From CAG-390 sp964384555 (GTDB lineage: Bacteria; Bacillota; Clostridia; Oscillospirales; CAG-272), in assembly GCA_964384555.1 (NCBI GenBank), contig CAYLLA010000002.1, positions 12,045-76,044 of the forward strand: a stretch of 64,000 nt of DNA, written 5' to 3'. The position numbers and the translations under genes were made by a program. Below the pieces are notes generated by a model. The model did no database searches. It was not told where the DNA came from and saw only the letters and a program-made list of their open reading frames with translations. Each line of letters starts with the position of its first letter. Position 1 is the stretch's first letter. Of this stretch, positions 1-8,873 are shown in pieces.

Positions 1-517
1 GGTCCTGCGCAGGATACGCGCGGCGGGAAATGCCGTCCCTGTTTTGATGCTTACCGCCAAGAGCGATATCGATGACAGGGTAAAGGGACTTGACTGCGGC
101 GCGGATGATTACCTTACAAAGCCCTTTGCGACCCGCGAGCTGTTGGCGCGACTGCGTGCCATCACTCGCCGCAGTGGCGGGCGAGCCGCAAACATCCTAA
201 AGGTTGGGGACCTTACCCTTGATTGCTCGCAATTTGCGCTTTGCTGTGCGGGCGGCAAGCTTGCGCTGACCGCAAAGGAGTTTGGCATTATGGAGCTGCT
301 AATGCGCTCGCCCGGGCGCGTTATCTCGGCGGAGCGGATAATGGACAGCATTTGGGGCAGTGACAGCGATGCCGAGATCAGCGTGGTGTGGACGTATCTT
401 TCCTACCTGCGCAAAAAGCTAAAGCTTTTGGGGTCGCGTGCAAGCATCCGCGTGGTGCGAAATATCGGATATACGCTGGACTGCGGCACTGATGGCGGGG
501 AGGCCGAAAATGTGTAG
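1..517 (+). CDS. OmpR-family response regulator (5' truncated)
   Basis: The reading frame is open from base 2, so the gene enters from outside the window and the phospho-acceptor Asp is not visible. The visible receiver end has LTAKS, then a GADDYLTKPF block with the invariant Lys of the receiver fold. A linker leads to an OmpR/PhoB winged-helix domain (LTAKEFGIMELL through RVVRNIGYTLD). It would bind DNA on phosphorylation by the kinase encoded next, whose start codon lies inside its last codons, so the pair is translationally coupled. The family is clear; the regulon is inferred to be the surface operon that follows. Confidence 0.93.
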   Translation, partial: VLRRIRAAGNAVPVLMLTAKSDIDDRVKGLDCGADDYLTKPFATRELLARLRAITRRSGGRAANILKVGDLTLDCSQFALCCAGGKLALTAKEFGIMELLMRSPGRVISAERIMDSIWGSDSDAEISVVWTYLSYLRKKLKLLGSRASIRVVRNIGYTLDCGTDGGEAENV

Positions 518-1853
518 GCGCAGATCGGGCGGCCGCCGCCGCGAGGCCGAGCCGCGCCAGCTCAGGCGCTTGCGCATAAAATTTATAATTGCGGCCATGT
601 CAGCCGCCGCCATCGTGCTTGGCTCGGTAATAGGCTTTATAAACGTTCAAAACTACCTGCGCGTGGGGCGGGAGGCCGACCAAATGATAAGCTTTTTGGG
701 GGCTAACGGCGGCAGATTCCCTGCAAAGCATACCGACGAGCCGCGGACGGAGCCACCCGAAAAGGATCACGGTATACATGAAAGCTCCGCCGGCGAGTGG
801 CAAGGACATGACGGGGATATTCCGCGAGATATGTCCCCGGAGCTTCCCTTTGAAACAAGATTTTTTACCGTAACGCTGTCGGCGGCGGGGAATGTGACAA
901 ATATCGATACTGATAAGATCGCCGCCGTTGATGCCGATGAGGCAGGCCGCGCGGCCGTGCTTTTGGCGGCTGACGGTCGGCGCGGCGGCTATTGGGGCGA
1001 TTATCGCTGTGGCGCATACGATACCGCGGACGGCGGTGTGATGTATATCTTCCTTGATTGCGGACGCGGCCTTGAGACCTTTCGTGTTTTCCTGCTCAGC
1101 AGTATCATCATAAGCTTGTCGGGTCTTTTGGTGGTCTTTTTCCTGCTCGTTATCTTCTCGGGCATGGTCATGTGCCCGTTTGCCGAGGTCTACCAAAAGC
1201 AACGCCGCTTTGTTACCGATGCCAACCATGAGCTAAAGACCCCGCTTACCATCATCGGCGCGGCGTGCGAGATCCTTGAGTACAGCAACGAGGAGGAGCG
1301 CGGCGAGTGGATAGCAAGGATCGGTGAGCAGGTTGGCAGGCTCTCGGAGCTGACAAACAAGCTGGTGTTCCTGTCAAAAATGGACGAGGGCGGCGGAGGC
1401 ACGGTAATGACGGATTTCTCGCTCACCGAGATAGCGTCCGAGGCGGCGCGGCAATATTCCGCTCCCGCCGCGGCGAGGGGGCTGACGCTTTGCTGTGAGA
1501 TAGAGAAAAATCTTACCTACTGCGGCGATATCGAGCTTATCCGGGAGCTGTTTTCTATCCTGCTTGACAATGCCGTAAAATACTCGCCCCCCGGCGGGCA
1601 GATAACGCTATCTGTGGCGGCAAGCGGCAAGGGGCGGCGCATTATCATAAAAAATCCCGCGGCGGAGCTTCCGCGTGGCGATCTTTCAATGCTGTTTGAG
1701 CGTTTTTACCGTCCTGATTCCTCCCGCAACAGCGCGTGCGGCGGGCATGGGATAGGCCTATCCGTGGCGCGGTCGATAGTTGAGATACATCGCGGCAGGA
1801 TAACCGCCTCCTCACCGGACGGCGAGTGGGCGATCTTTACCGTCTCGCTGTGA
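510..1853 (+). CDS. Sensor histidine kinase
   Basis: A 447-residue membrane histidine kinase. The ATG at 510 was chosen because GGGGAGG sits six bases upstream; it overlaps the regulator gene by 8 bases, and a longer frame upstream has no such site. There is a basic N-terminus, a first membrane helix (about residues 20-42), an extracytoplasmic sensor region of about 150 residues without a recognised fold, and a second helix (about 195-225). The HisKA H-box DANHELKTPL places the phospho-acceptor at His240. The N-box LLDNAVKYS is near residue 354, and the G2 box GHGIGLSVA is near the C-terminus. All catalytic boxes are present. The ligand is unknown. Confidence 0.93.
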   Translation: MCRRRSGGRRREAEPRQLRRLRIKFIIAAMSAAAIVLGSVIGFINVQNYLRVGREADQMISFLGANGGRFPAKHTDEPRTEPPEKDHGIHESSAGEWQGHDGDIPRDMSPELPFETRFFTVTLSAAGNVTNIDTDKIAAVDADEAGRAAVLLAADGRRGGYWGDYRCGAYDTADGGVMYIFLDCGRGLETFRVFLLSSIIISLSGLLVVFFLLVIFSGMVMCPFAEVYQKQRRFVTDANHELKTPLTIIGAACEILEYSNEEERGEWIARIGEQVGRLSELTNKLVFLSKMDEGGGGTVMTDFSLTEIASEAARQYSAPAAARGLTLCCEIEKNLTYCGDIELIRELFSILLDNAVKYSPPGGQITLSVAASGKGRRIIIKNPAAELPRGDLSMLFERFYRPDSSRNSACGGHGIGLSVARSIVEIHRGRITASSPDGEWAIFTVSL

Positions 1854-1913
1854 GCGATATGCGGCGCGACGGAGTGGGTAGACAACAAAAAACTGTGTTA
1901 TAGGAGGCAAGTG

Positions 1914-2654
1914 GTGGATATTCAAAACCGCTTTGAGCGATACGAGCTTAAGTATCTCATGGACTGCGGGCAATACGATGCCGTTCGGCGGGCAATGGAT
2001 GGTCGCACAGTGGGCGACGAATACGGCAGGAGCACTGTGTGCAATATATATTACGACACGCCGGATATGCTCCTCATTCGCCGCTCGCTTGAAAAGCCGA
2101 TATATAAAGAAAAGCTCCGCCTGCGGAGCTACGGCGCGGCGAGGGATGACAGTCGTGTGTTCTTGGAGCTTAAAAAGAAATATAAGTCTGTTGTGTATAA
2201 ACGGCGCGCGGCAATGCGCCTTTGCGAGGCTGAGGAGTTTTTTGTCGATCCCGCGGCGGATACACAGATAAAGCGCGAGCTGGCGTATTTTATAGCAAAA
2301 ATGTCGCCGCTTGCTCCCGCTATGCTCATCTCCTGTGAGAGGGAGGCCTACTTCGGCGCGGATGACAGGGATCTGCGCATAACCTTTGACCGCAATATCC
2401 TTTGGCGGGACAGCGAGGTGGATCTGCGCTTGGGCGCGGGCGGCAGGGCAGTGCTGGCGGGGGATGCGGTGCTGATGGAGGTCAAAGTCGCGGGGGCGAT
2501 CCCCTTGTGGCTTTCGGGTGCGCTGGCCGATGCGCGGATATATCCCACGTCCTTTTCAAAATACGGCCGCGCATACTGCATGCGCATGGCAGAGCAACGC
2601 GGTGCGAGTGCGAGTGCGTACATGAATTTCGCGGCGCGTTCTCGGATCGGCTAA
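1914..2654 (+). CDS. VTC-domain protein (polyphosphate polymerase-like)
   Basis: A 246-residue protein with the VTC fold: N-terminal FERYELKYLM, then the basic strands KLRLRSYG and FLELKKKYKSVVYKRR, and an acidic LMEVKV strand near the end. In eukaryotic VTC4 such basic tunnel residues handle ATP and polyphosphate; the bacterial proteins are much less studied. Two GTG codons (1911, 1914) could start it; AGGAGG at 1902-1907 is better spaced from 1914. It lies 57 bases after the kinase and just before a DUF4956 gene, a pairing seen in many bacteria, often with CotH or DUF4353 surface proteins. The enzymatic role here is inference. Confidence 0.85.
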   Translation: MDIQNRFERYELKYLMDCGQYDAVRRAMDGRTVGDEYGRSTVCNIYYDTPDMLLIRRSLEKPIYKEKLRLRSYGAARDDSRVFLELKKKYKSVVYKRRAAMRLCEAEEFFVDPAADTQIKRELAYFIAKMSPLAPAMLISCEREAYFGADDRDLRITFDRNILWRDSEVDLRLGAGGRAVLAGDAVLMEVKVAGAIPLWLSGALADARIYPTSFSKYGRAYCMRMAEQRGASASAYMNFAARSRIG

Positions 2655-2688
2655 AGAAAAATAAAAACAAGATCAAGGAGCATATGTA

Positions 2689-3375
2689 ATGAATAATTTA
2701 TTTGACAGCATATTGATGGGAGCGGGCCAGTCTACCATTGCCGTTTCCGACTTTATTTGGTGCATTGCCGCCGCGTTGGCGGCGGGCTTGATGTACGCCG
2801 CGGCGTACTCTGTAAAAAATCGAGCGGGCAGGAGCTTTCGCACTGCGCTGATACTGCTCCCCGCGGTGGTGGCGGTAGTTATCATGATGGTAAACGGCAA
2901 TATCGGCATCGGCGTTGCAACGGCGGGAGCGTTTTCGCTTGTGCGCTTCCGCTCGGCGCAGGGAAATGCCAAGGAGATAAGCCTTATATTTATGTCTATG
3001 TGCTCCGGGCTGATAGCTGGGGTGGGGTATCTTGCATATTCCGTCCTTTTTACCGCAATAATGTGTTTGGGAGTCATCACCTGCAATCTTGTCTCTGCCG
3101 CGGGACGGCGGCGGGATCTTTCCCGCACGCTTAAGCTCACGGTACCGGAGGATCTTGACTACACAGGCGCGTTTGATGATATCTTTGCCGACTTTACTAC
3201 CGCCTGTGAGCCGTGCAGTGTTAAGACCTCAAATATGGGCAGTCTTTTCAAGCTGACCTATCGTGTAGTACTTAAAAAGGAAAGATCCGAAAAGGATTTT
3301 ATTGACAGCTTGCGGGTGCGCAATGGGAATCTTGAGATATCCCTTTTGAAAACGGAGGAGAACGATGAGCTGTAA
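2689..3375 (+). CDS. DUF4956 domain membrane protein
   Basis: A 228-residue protein with about four hydrophobic helices in the first 130 residues (around 23-42, 50-66, 78-95 and 105-130), followed by a soluble domain of about 90 residues. The membrane part contains the NGNIGIGVATAGAFSLVRFR stretch typical of DUF4956. An AAGGAG site sits 8 bases before the ATG. The family has no established activity; it is repeatedly found beside VTC-domain genes, suggesting a membrane partner for that protein. Its end overlaps the next gene by 11 bases. Confidence 0.88.
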   Translation: MNNLFDSILMGAGQSTIAVSDFIWCIAAALAAGLMYAAAYSVKNRAGRSFRTALILLPAVVAVVIMMVNGNIGIGVATAGAFSLVRFRSAQGNAKEISLIFMSMCSGLIAGVGYLAYSVLFTAIMCLGVITCNLVSAAGRRRDLSRTLKLTVPEDLDYTGAFDDIFADFTTACEPCSVKTSNMGSLFKLTYRVVLKKERSEKDFIDSLRVRNGNLEISLLKTEENDEL

Positions 3376-5731
3376 ACACAAAAAAGTAGCGAATGATGAG
3401 GATGAGGCAAAGCGCCGGGGGCGCTTGGCGAGCAAGCCATGCGGCGTGTGCGCTCGCATCGTTGCGGGCATGCTTTGCGCGGCGCTTGCCATGAGCCTTA
3501 CAGGCTGTCGCCGCAGCGAATTGCCCGATGAGGGGACTACCTCCCCGATCGACAGCGGTGATGCCGCCACAGCGGGATGGGAGCCGCAGGATACGACCGA
3601 ACAGGTGGATATGTCTGGACGCCGCGCTGTGGAGAAGCCTACGGCTGATAACGCCACGCTTAAATACACCGGCGGCGAGCTTGAATTTTTGCCGAACGGA
3701 TTTGACGGCGAGCTGATGGAGATAGAGGGCGCTGTCGGGCGTGAGGTGGGTGAGTACACCGCCACCGTGTCGCTTAAGGACACCGAGGGCTGTGCATGGG
3801 CGGATTCCACCATCGCGCCGATAGTGTTTGCATGGGCGATACGCGAGGATGGCCTCTCCTATCAGGTCACATGCTCGGGGCAGGTGCTTCACATCACCCA
3901 CCCGGAGGGCGCGGTCTCCTACTCTGCGGATATCACAATGCCCGCGGGCGGGGATTATTCTCTGGATCAGGCAAGCGGTGCGCTCACGCTCAGCTACTCG
4001 GGCGTGTCTGCCGAGGATGTTACATGGGTGCTTGAGGGCAGCTATGGCGGGTCCTTGCTGTTTGATGCGGGGGAGGATAATGATATCCTTATCGAGCTTG
4101 CGGGCTTTAGCATAGCTTCGGCACGTGAATGCCCGATATATATCCAAAACGCGGCAAATGCCGATATCTCCGCCAAAAAGAATACCGAAAACAGCATTTG
4201 CGATACCCGCGCGGCGGCTGAGGAGCGCAAGGGGGCGGTATATTCCGTGTGCGACCTAAAGCTTAAGGGCGCTGGCGTTTTAAACGTGGTGTCGGATAAC
4301 AACAACGGCATCCACTCAAAGGATGACCTAAAGCTGCAAAAGCTCACACTGCGCATCAGCTCTGTGGACAACGCGCTAAAGGGAAATGACGGCGTGGTCA
4401 TCGATTCGGGCGAGCTGACCCTCATCTCGCGCGGCGGTGACGGCATTAAGACCTCCAACAGCTCGCTCTCATCAAAGGGCAAGCAAAAGGGTAGCGTTGA
4501 GATAAATGACGGCAATATTGCAATATACGCCGCGCGTGATGGGATAGATGCCGCGTTTGACGTTTATATCAACGGCGGCAGTGTGGATATCTATACAGAT
4601 AGATATTCCTCCTATTCGGAGGGGGTCGCGGCAGACGAAAATAACCAAATGCCGGGCGATATACCGGGCGATATGCCGGGTGATATACCCGGCGACATTC
4701 CCGGTGAAATTCCGGGAGGTATGCCTGATGCCATGCCGGGCGGGCGACCGAATGATGAGCAGCCCGGTGAGCGCCCGAGCGGCGGATACGTCGACGGCGC
4801 CGTTGGTATGAGCAGTCGCCCCGGCGGTAGGGGCGATGGACGTGATGACGGTAAAGGCGGCATGGGCGGCTTTGGTGGTTTTGGAGGCTTTGGCGGCGGC
4901 GGTCGCCCCGGCGGCATGGGCGGCATGGGGGACGGCAACAGCGATAAGTCGGATGTTTCAACCAAAGGCATCAAGGCCGCAAACGAGATAGTTATAAGTG
5001 ACGGCAGTATAAATATCACCTCATACGATGACTCACTGCACGCAAACAATGACGGCACTATCGAGAGCGGGGTCACGCCGCTCGGCAACGTGACCATCGC
5101 GGGCGGCAAGCTCACCTTGGCATCAAATGACGATGCCATACATGCCGACGGTACTGCTACCGTCAGCGGCGGCGAGTTGTCTATTCCCCAATGCTACGAG
5201 GGCATCGAGGGCAATAACGTGGTGATATCCGGTGGTGATATCTCTGTTGTGTCAAGCGATGACGGCATAAACGGTACTGCGACTTCAGGCACGGCTATCG
5301 AGATCTCCGGCGGCAGGATATATGTCATGGCAGGCGGAGATGGTGTGGATTCAAACAGCCGCACCTCCTACAGCGGGATCGTCTTCTCGGGCGGGCGCTC
5401 GGTGATAATCTCGGTCGGTCGCGCGGATTCTTCCATCGATACCGAACAAGGCTACACCTTCAGCGGCGGATATGTCCTCGGCATCGGTATGTCGGGCGGT
5501 ATGGGCAGTGAATCAGCAAACTGCAAAAACTTCTCGTCTGTCGGTAAAAAGACGACAGTAAACCTGCAAAAGGACAGCATTCTGACCGCGAGCGGCATAG
5601 TATCGGTAAAATTGCCCGAGAGCTTGAACGCTCTTGTCGTCCTGCTGGGCGATACCACGGCCGCCATCACCTCCGGTGCATCGTCGGATGGAATATCGTT
5701 TGACCAAAACGGCGTTGCGTGGCTGAAGTAA
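3365..5731 (+). CDS. DUF4353 (carbohydrate-binding) surface lipoprotein
   Basis: A 788-residue lipoprotein: a charged 30-residue lead, a hydrophobic segment and the lipobox LTGC (about residues 45-48). A serine/acid-rich spacer is followed by two blocks of short beta-strand repeats (NNNGIHSKDDLKL, DGVVIDSGELTLISRGGDGI, SDDGINGTA) typical of the right-handed beta-helix DUF4353/Cthe_2159 family, whose founder binds acidic polysaccharide. Between the blocks lies a low-complexity insert (about residues 425-525) of PGD-I/M repeats and a GGFGGFGG tract. GGAGG sits 6 bases before the ATG. It is last in the operon and probably the surface-exposed product controlled by the two-component system. Confidence 0.82.
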   Translation: MSCKHKKVANDEDEAKRRGRLASKPCGVCARIVAGMLCAALAMSLTGCRRSELPDEGTTSPIDSGDAATAGWEPQDTTEQVDMSGRRAVEKPTADNATLKYTGGELEFLPNGFDGELMEIEGAVGREVGEYTATVSLKDTEGCAWADSTIAPIVFAWAIREDGLSYQVTCSGQVLHITHPEGAVSYSADITMPAGGDYSLDQASGALTLSYSGVSAEDVTWVLEGSYGGSLLFDAGEDNDILIELAGFSIASARECPIYIQNAANADISAKKNTENSICDTRAAAEERKGAVYSVCDLKLKGAGVLNVVSDNNNGIHSKDDLKLQKLTLRISSVDNALKGNDGVVIDSGELTLISRGGDGIKTSNSSLSSKGKQKGSVEINDGNIAIYAARDGIDAAFDVYINGGSVDIYTDRYSSYSEGVAADENNQMPGDIPGDMPGDIPGDIPGEIPGGMPDAMPGGRPNDEQPGERPSGGYVDGAVGMSSRPGGRGDGRDDGKGGMGGFGGFGGFGGGGRPGGMGGMGDGNSDKSDVSTKGIKAANEIVISDGSINITSYDDSLHANNDGTIESGVTPLGNVTIAGGKLTLASNDDAIHADGTATVSGGELSIPQCYEGIEGNNVVISGGDISVVSSDDGINGTATSGTAIEISGGRIYVMAGGDGVDSNSRTSYSGIVFSGGRSVIISVGRADSSIDTEQGYTFSGGYVLGIGMSGGMGSESANCKNFSSVGKKTTVNLQKDSILTASGIVSVKLPESLNALVVLLGDTTAAITSGASSDGISFDQNGVAWLK

Positions 5732-5760
5732 GCGGCCGCTGAAACTTAAGATTTTAAAAA

Positions 5761-5796
5761 AATGGTCGGGGCGAGCAGTCGCCCCGACCATTATTT
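5761..5796 (+). terminator. Rho-independent terminator
   Basis: A perfect 14-bp stem (5761-5774 with 5779-5792) with a GCAG loop, followed by ATTTT, 30 bases after the lipoprotein stop. It ends the two-component/VTC operon. An A-run on the left side means it could also act on leftward transcription. Bases 5797-5925 hold no further gene. Confidence 0.9.
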
Positions 5797-5925
5797 TCGC
5801 CGCTAATAAAGGAGCTTTATATACGGCACAATTTAGAACTTCAGGCAAAAAAGATCTTACCGATGACCACAGCTATGCACAGAATCTCGGGCAGAAGGTG
5901 TGATGCCCGCTGCCCTTAATAAAAA

Positions 5926-6885
5926 TTATGATTCGATCTCGTCGAGTATTTTTTGCACGTTCTCATTTTGCAGATAGAACGGAGAAAGATGAGATTTTGT
6001 ATATTGCATATACGTTCCGTTCGTTCTATCAGAAAGAAGCTCGGTAAAGTATTGCTCCCAGCTGAAATAAGCAGAGGACTCAATATAGTCCTGCGGTGCA
6101 CTGAGTATCGCCTTTACTTCATTATCACGTAACACATCCGCCTTGAGTATCAACCATTCAAAGGATTCGGGGAGATACAAGGTTATCCTTCCGGGTTTCA
6201 TGGACTGCAACTTATATATTCTGTCGATCTCACATCCGAAAGCAGCCCCGTCTGCTATCACTATCACATTCTTATCGGTGTTTGCCAAAACTTCAAATAT
6301 CTTGCTTTTTCCCTTCGCGGAGATGCAATGGATGCCCTTTTCGTCTGCAACGTGAAGAAAGAACTCATATCCGGAATTAGAGTCCTCTGTAATAAGGGTA
6401 TCCGCATTGTTGATGCTGCGATTCCGGGTAGGTATATCGGAATAAAATCTGCGTGTTCCGTTATATACCTTACCAAGCCTCATGCTGTGGCGGTAGGGTC
6501 GCATTTCATATATTTCCTCTACGCTGTACGGCAGATTATAAAGGTTTTCACGTGTGATAAGGACGTAATAGTTATCCGAATCGCGAACGGCTCGTGCAAA
6601 TTCCTCGCTCTTGATAAATTTATTGCCTTCGTCTATAAATACGATACTGTCCTTGATGTTATCAAGCCTTATCTGCCAATCGGTTCCCATAAGCACACGG
6701 CAGGGCTTATCGCATTTAACGGTTACGCCGCTTTGTTTTCCAAGGGCTTCATAGTCGGAGAGCAAGCCTATAAGTGTTGTTTTTCCCGTAGCGCTATCAC
6801 CGCGAATTATGGTGATGTTTCTGAATAGGTCAAAATGAAACTGTACCTTTTGATTGCCGACTTTGACATTATGCTTTCCTATCAT
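5926..6885 (-). CDS. P-loop ATPase paired with DUF4869
   Basis: A 319-residue soluble ATPase of no recognised named family. Walker A is GDSATGKTTL at about residues 29-38, and a Walker B-like strand SIVFIDEGNKF lies near residues 82-92. The start is the ATG at 6885, preceded by GAGGTG; an upstream TTG at 6900 overlaps the stop of the preceding gene and has no such site. It sits 11 bases behind the DUF4869 gene, so the two form a transcription unit. Its AT-rich composition unlike the flanking operons suggests acquisition. The function is unknown; a nucleotide-driven accessory or defence role is only a guess. Confidence 0.8.
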   Translation of the reverse strand: MIGKHNVKVGNQKVQFHFDLFRNITIIRGDSATGKTTLIGLLSDYEALGKQSGVTVKCDKPCRVLMGTDWQIRLDNIKDSIVFIDEGNKFIKSEEFARAVRDSDNYYVLITRENLYNLPYSVEEIYEMRPYRHSMRLGKVYNGTRRFYSDIPTRNRSINNADTLITEDSNSGYEFFLHVADEKGIHCISAKGKSKIFEVLANTDKNVIVIADGAAFGCEIDRIYKLQSMKPGRITLYLPESFEWLILKADVLRDNEVKAILSAPQDYIESSAYFSWEQYFTELLSDRTNGTYMQYTKSHLSPFYLQNENVQKILDEIES

Positions 6886-6896
6886 ACGCTCACCTC

Positions 6897-7331
6897 TCAA
6901 ACGTACTTTCCCGCAATGAGGATAAGGTCTTGCATGTTGTTCACCGTCTTCTTCTCGTTAATGACGTAAACTTCAAAATTCTTGCCGAAATCCATAATGT
7001 GATTCAGATTAATGGTGACGTCTTGCTCCTTAGCGAGTTCAAGCAACCATTTGGCACAGTTGTCGCCGCAGGTAGAGGCATTAAAAACGGTTTTCGGTTC
7101 GTTTTTGATCAAGATCAAGGTCTTAACTCCGCCGGAAAGACCGGTCGGTGGAATCATACCAAGATAGGGACTGTCTATCACCTTATCGCTGACCACTGTG
7201 GAATCGTCAATGCCTTTGATCATTTCCTTTGTTTTGGAATCAAGCAGCCAACTCTCCCTATATTTATTTTTGAAATAGACTTCCGTATTATAGATAGCCT
7301 TTGGCATATCTCCAAAAAAGATCTTCAGCAT
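6897..7331 (-). CDS. DUF4869 domain protein
   Basis: A 144-residue protein with the family's landmarks in order: MLKIFFGDMP start, LDSKTKEMIK, SPYLGMIPP, LSGGVKTLILI, CGDNCAKWLLE and the MDFG motif. The start at 7331 has GGAGGT 6 bases upstream. The cysteine pair in CGDNC is conserved in remembered relatives, but no activity is known. It precedes the P-loop ATPase gene, and a good promoter lies 40-65 bases upstream. Confidence 0.82.
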   Translation of the reverse strand: MLKIFFGDMPKAIYNTEVYFKNKYRESWLLDSKTKEMIKGIDDSTVVSDKVIDSPYLGMIPPTGLSGGVKTLILIKNEPKTVFNASTCGDNCAKWLLELAKEQDVTINLNHIMDFGKNFEVYVINEKKTVNNMQDLILIAGKYV

Positions 7332-7367
7332 CCTCTTACCTCCGTGAGTCAAATTCTTTACTATATT

Positions 7368-7396
7368 ATTTTACCATAAAATCGTGATAATATCAA
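7368..7396 (-). promoter_or_regulatory. Sigma-A-type promoter of the DUF4869-ATPase unit
   Basis: Read on the minus strand: TTGATA (7396-7391), a 17-base spacer, then TAAAAT (7373-7368). It sits 37 bases before the DUF4869 start codon. Confidence 0.65.
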
Positions 7397-7668
7397 GATG
7401 TAAAATAGGATCGGATCGGTATTTTGAAAAAAGCAAAAGGAAAGGCTTGTCTATTTCAAAAACATCACAAATGAAATCGATAACGATTTGTGTCATTGCT
7501 CGGATCGTGCATTTGTCAATGATGTGAGACCAAAAAAGAGAAAGAACTCTCTGCCGGATGGTTTGTGGTGATTCTATTTTAGCACAACTCGGTCACTTTT
7601 TTAATGCCCATTGGTCTCTCATCTGTTGTAACACTACAATAGAAAAAGAGTCAAAATGAAACAAAATA
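7397..7668. other. AT-rich intergenic spacer
   Basis: No coding frame is convincing here. The stretch holds an imperfect inverted repeat (CACAAAT at 7466-7472 with ATTTGTG at 7486-7492). Near its right end, AGAGTCAA at 7647-7654 is repeated in inverted form at 7669-7676, where it overlaps the -35 box of the next promoter. Confidence 0.5.
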
Positions 7669-7697
7669 TTGACTCTACTTTTCTTTTGTGGTATAAT
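7669..7697 (+). promoter_or_regulatory. Sigma-A-type promoter of the acyltransferase gene
   Basis: TTGACT (7669-7674), 17-base spacer, TATAAT (7692-7697). Transcription would start about 7704, right at the AAGGAGG ribosome site (7704-7710), giving a leader of only about 16 bases. The -35 box is half of an 8-bp inverted repeat that could be an operator. Confidence 0.8.
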
Positions 7698-7719
7698 GAA
7701 GCCAAGGAGGACACGTACC

Positions 7720-8805
7720 ATGAAAAGAGAAGTTAATGTTGATTTATTCCGAGTAATTGCCACATTCCTTGTGATTGTTCTGCATATTTTGGGTCAAGGC
7801 GGTATTTTATCAAGTTTGTCACCAAGTGCGGCAAGTTATTGGATAGCGTGGTTGGTGGAAATTATGGCTTATTGTGCTGTCAACTGTTTTGCATTAATAA
7901 GTGGATACGTTATGGTTCAGAGAAATATAAAAATAAAGAATATATTAGGATTGTGGCTTCAGACTGCATTTTATTCATTGTTGATTTCAGCGTTGTTCTT
8001 TGTTTTTGTTCCCGAAACGAGAAGTATCAAATCATTAGTGGTTGCCTTTTTGCCGATAGTGGGAAACCAATGGTGGTATATGTCCGCGTATTTCGCACTG
8101 TTTTTTTCTATACCTATTATCAATGCGGGGATAAATCATATCGCTAAAGAAACGTTAGAAAAACTATTGGCTGTTATCTTAATTGGAATATGCATTATCG
8201 ATTGCGCTATCCCGATTGATGCTTTTGCAATTAAAGATGGTTATTCTCCTATGTGGCTGATTATGATGTATCTGTTAGGGACGTATATAAAGAAATACGA
8301 TGTGAAACAAAAAACTACAGCAACTAAAAGCCTGCTTCTTTTTGGACTTATGGTCGTGATCACATTTTTGAGCAAACTAATTATTTTTGTTGCAACCAAT
8401 ATAATTATGGGACAAGTCAAATATGATAAAACATTTATATCGTATATATCTATTACGATTGTATTGTCCGCAATTTTCCTATTTCTTTTTTGTCTCAAAG
8501 TAAAAATAAAACCCATTTTTGAAAGAATAATTGGGGCGTTGGCACCAACAACTTTAGGAATTTATTTGATACATGTTCATCCATTTGTGTTTCAGTATGT
8601 AATAAAGGATGCTTTTGTGAACTTTGCACACAAACCGGCTATAATAATGATTCTCTGCGTGATTGTTGCGGCATTGGCAGTGTTTTTTATATGCTTCGTG
8701 ATTGATCGAATTAGAATACAGTTATTTAACCTTTTAAGAATTAATAAGTTATGCGAGTTCATTAGCAATAAGATTACAGGTATTTGTGATAGCTTGAAAG
8801 AATAA
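7720..8805 (+). CDS. Membrane acyltransferase (acyltransferase 3 family)
   Basis: A 361-residue integral membrane protein with about ten hydrophobic helices. The family's N-terminal motif reads NVDLFRVIATFLVIVLHILG (residues 5-24), whose His is the catalytic candidate. Such enzymes move acetyl or other acyl groups to extracytoplasmic sugars or cell-wall polymers. ATG 7720 has AAGGAGG nine bases upstream; earlier in-frame starts lie within the promoter and are rejected. It is a single-gene unit with its own promoter, strongly AT-rich and unlike spoVT next door, so it was probably acquired. The substrate is unknown. Confidence 0.85.
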   Translation: MKREVNVDLFRVIATFLVIVLHILGQGGILSSLSPSAASYWIAWLVEIMAYCAVNCFALISGYVMVQRNIKIKNILGLWLQTAFYSLLISALFFVFVPETRSIKSLVVAFLPIVGNQWWYMSAYFALFFSIPIINAGINHIAKETLEKLLAVILIGICIIDCAIPIDAFAIKDGYSPMWLIMMYLLGTYIKKYDVKQKTTATKSLLLFGLMVVITFLSKLIIFVATNIIMGQVKYDKTFISYISITIVLSAIFLFLFCLKVKIKPIFERIIGALAPTTLGIYLIHVHPFVFQYVIKDAFVNFAHKPAIIMILCVIVAALAVFFICFVIDRIRIQLFNLLRINKLCEFISNKITGICDSLKE

Positions 8806-8812
8806 ACGTATA

Positions 8813-8865
8813 AAACTCCTTGTTCTTCAAATACTAATATTACATATTTGGAAAACAAGGAGTTT
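8813..8865 (+). promoter_or_regulatory. Long hairpin: terminator of the acyltransferase gene or spoVT leader control
   Basis: A perfect 12-bp stem (8813-8824 with 8854-8865), plus an inner 5-bp pairing (8828-8832 with 8846-8850). A TTTATTATATT stretch follows. The right arm contains AAGGAG, the only ribosome site for spoVT, so the fold would hide it in a read-through transcript. Confidence 0.6.
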
Positions 8866-8873
8866 ATTATATT

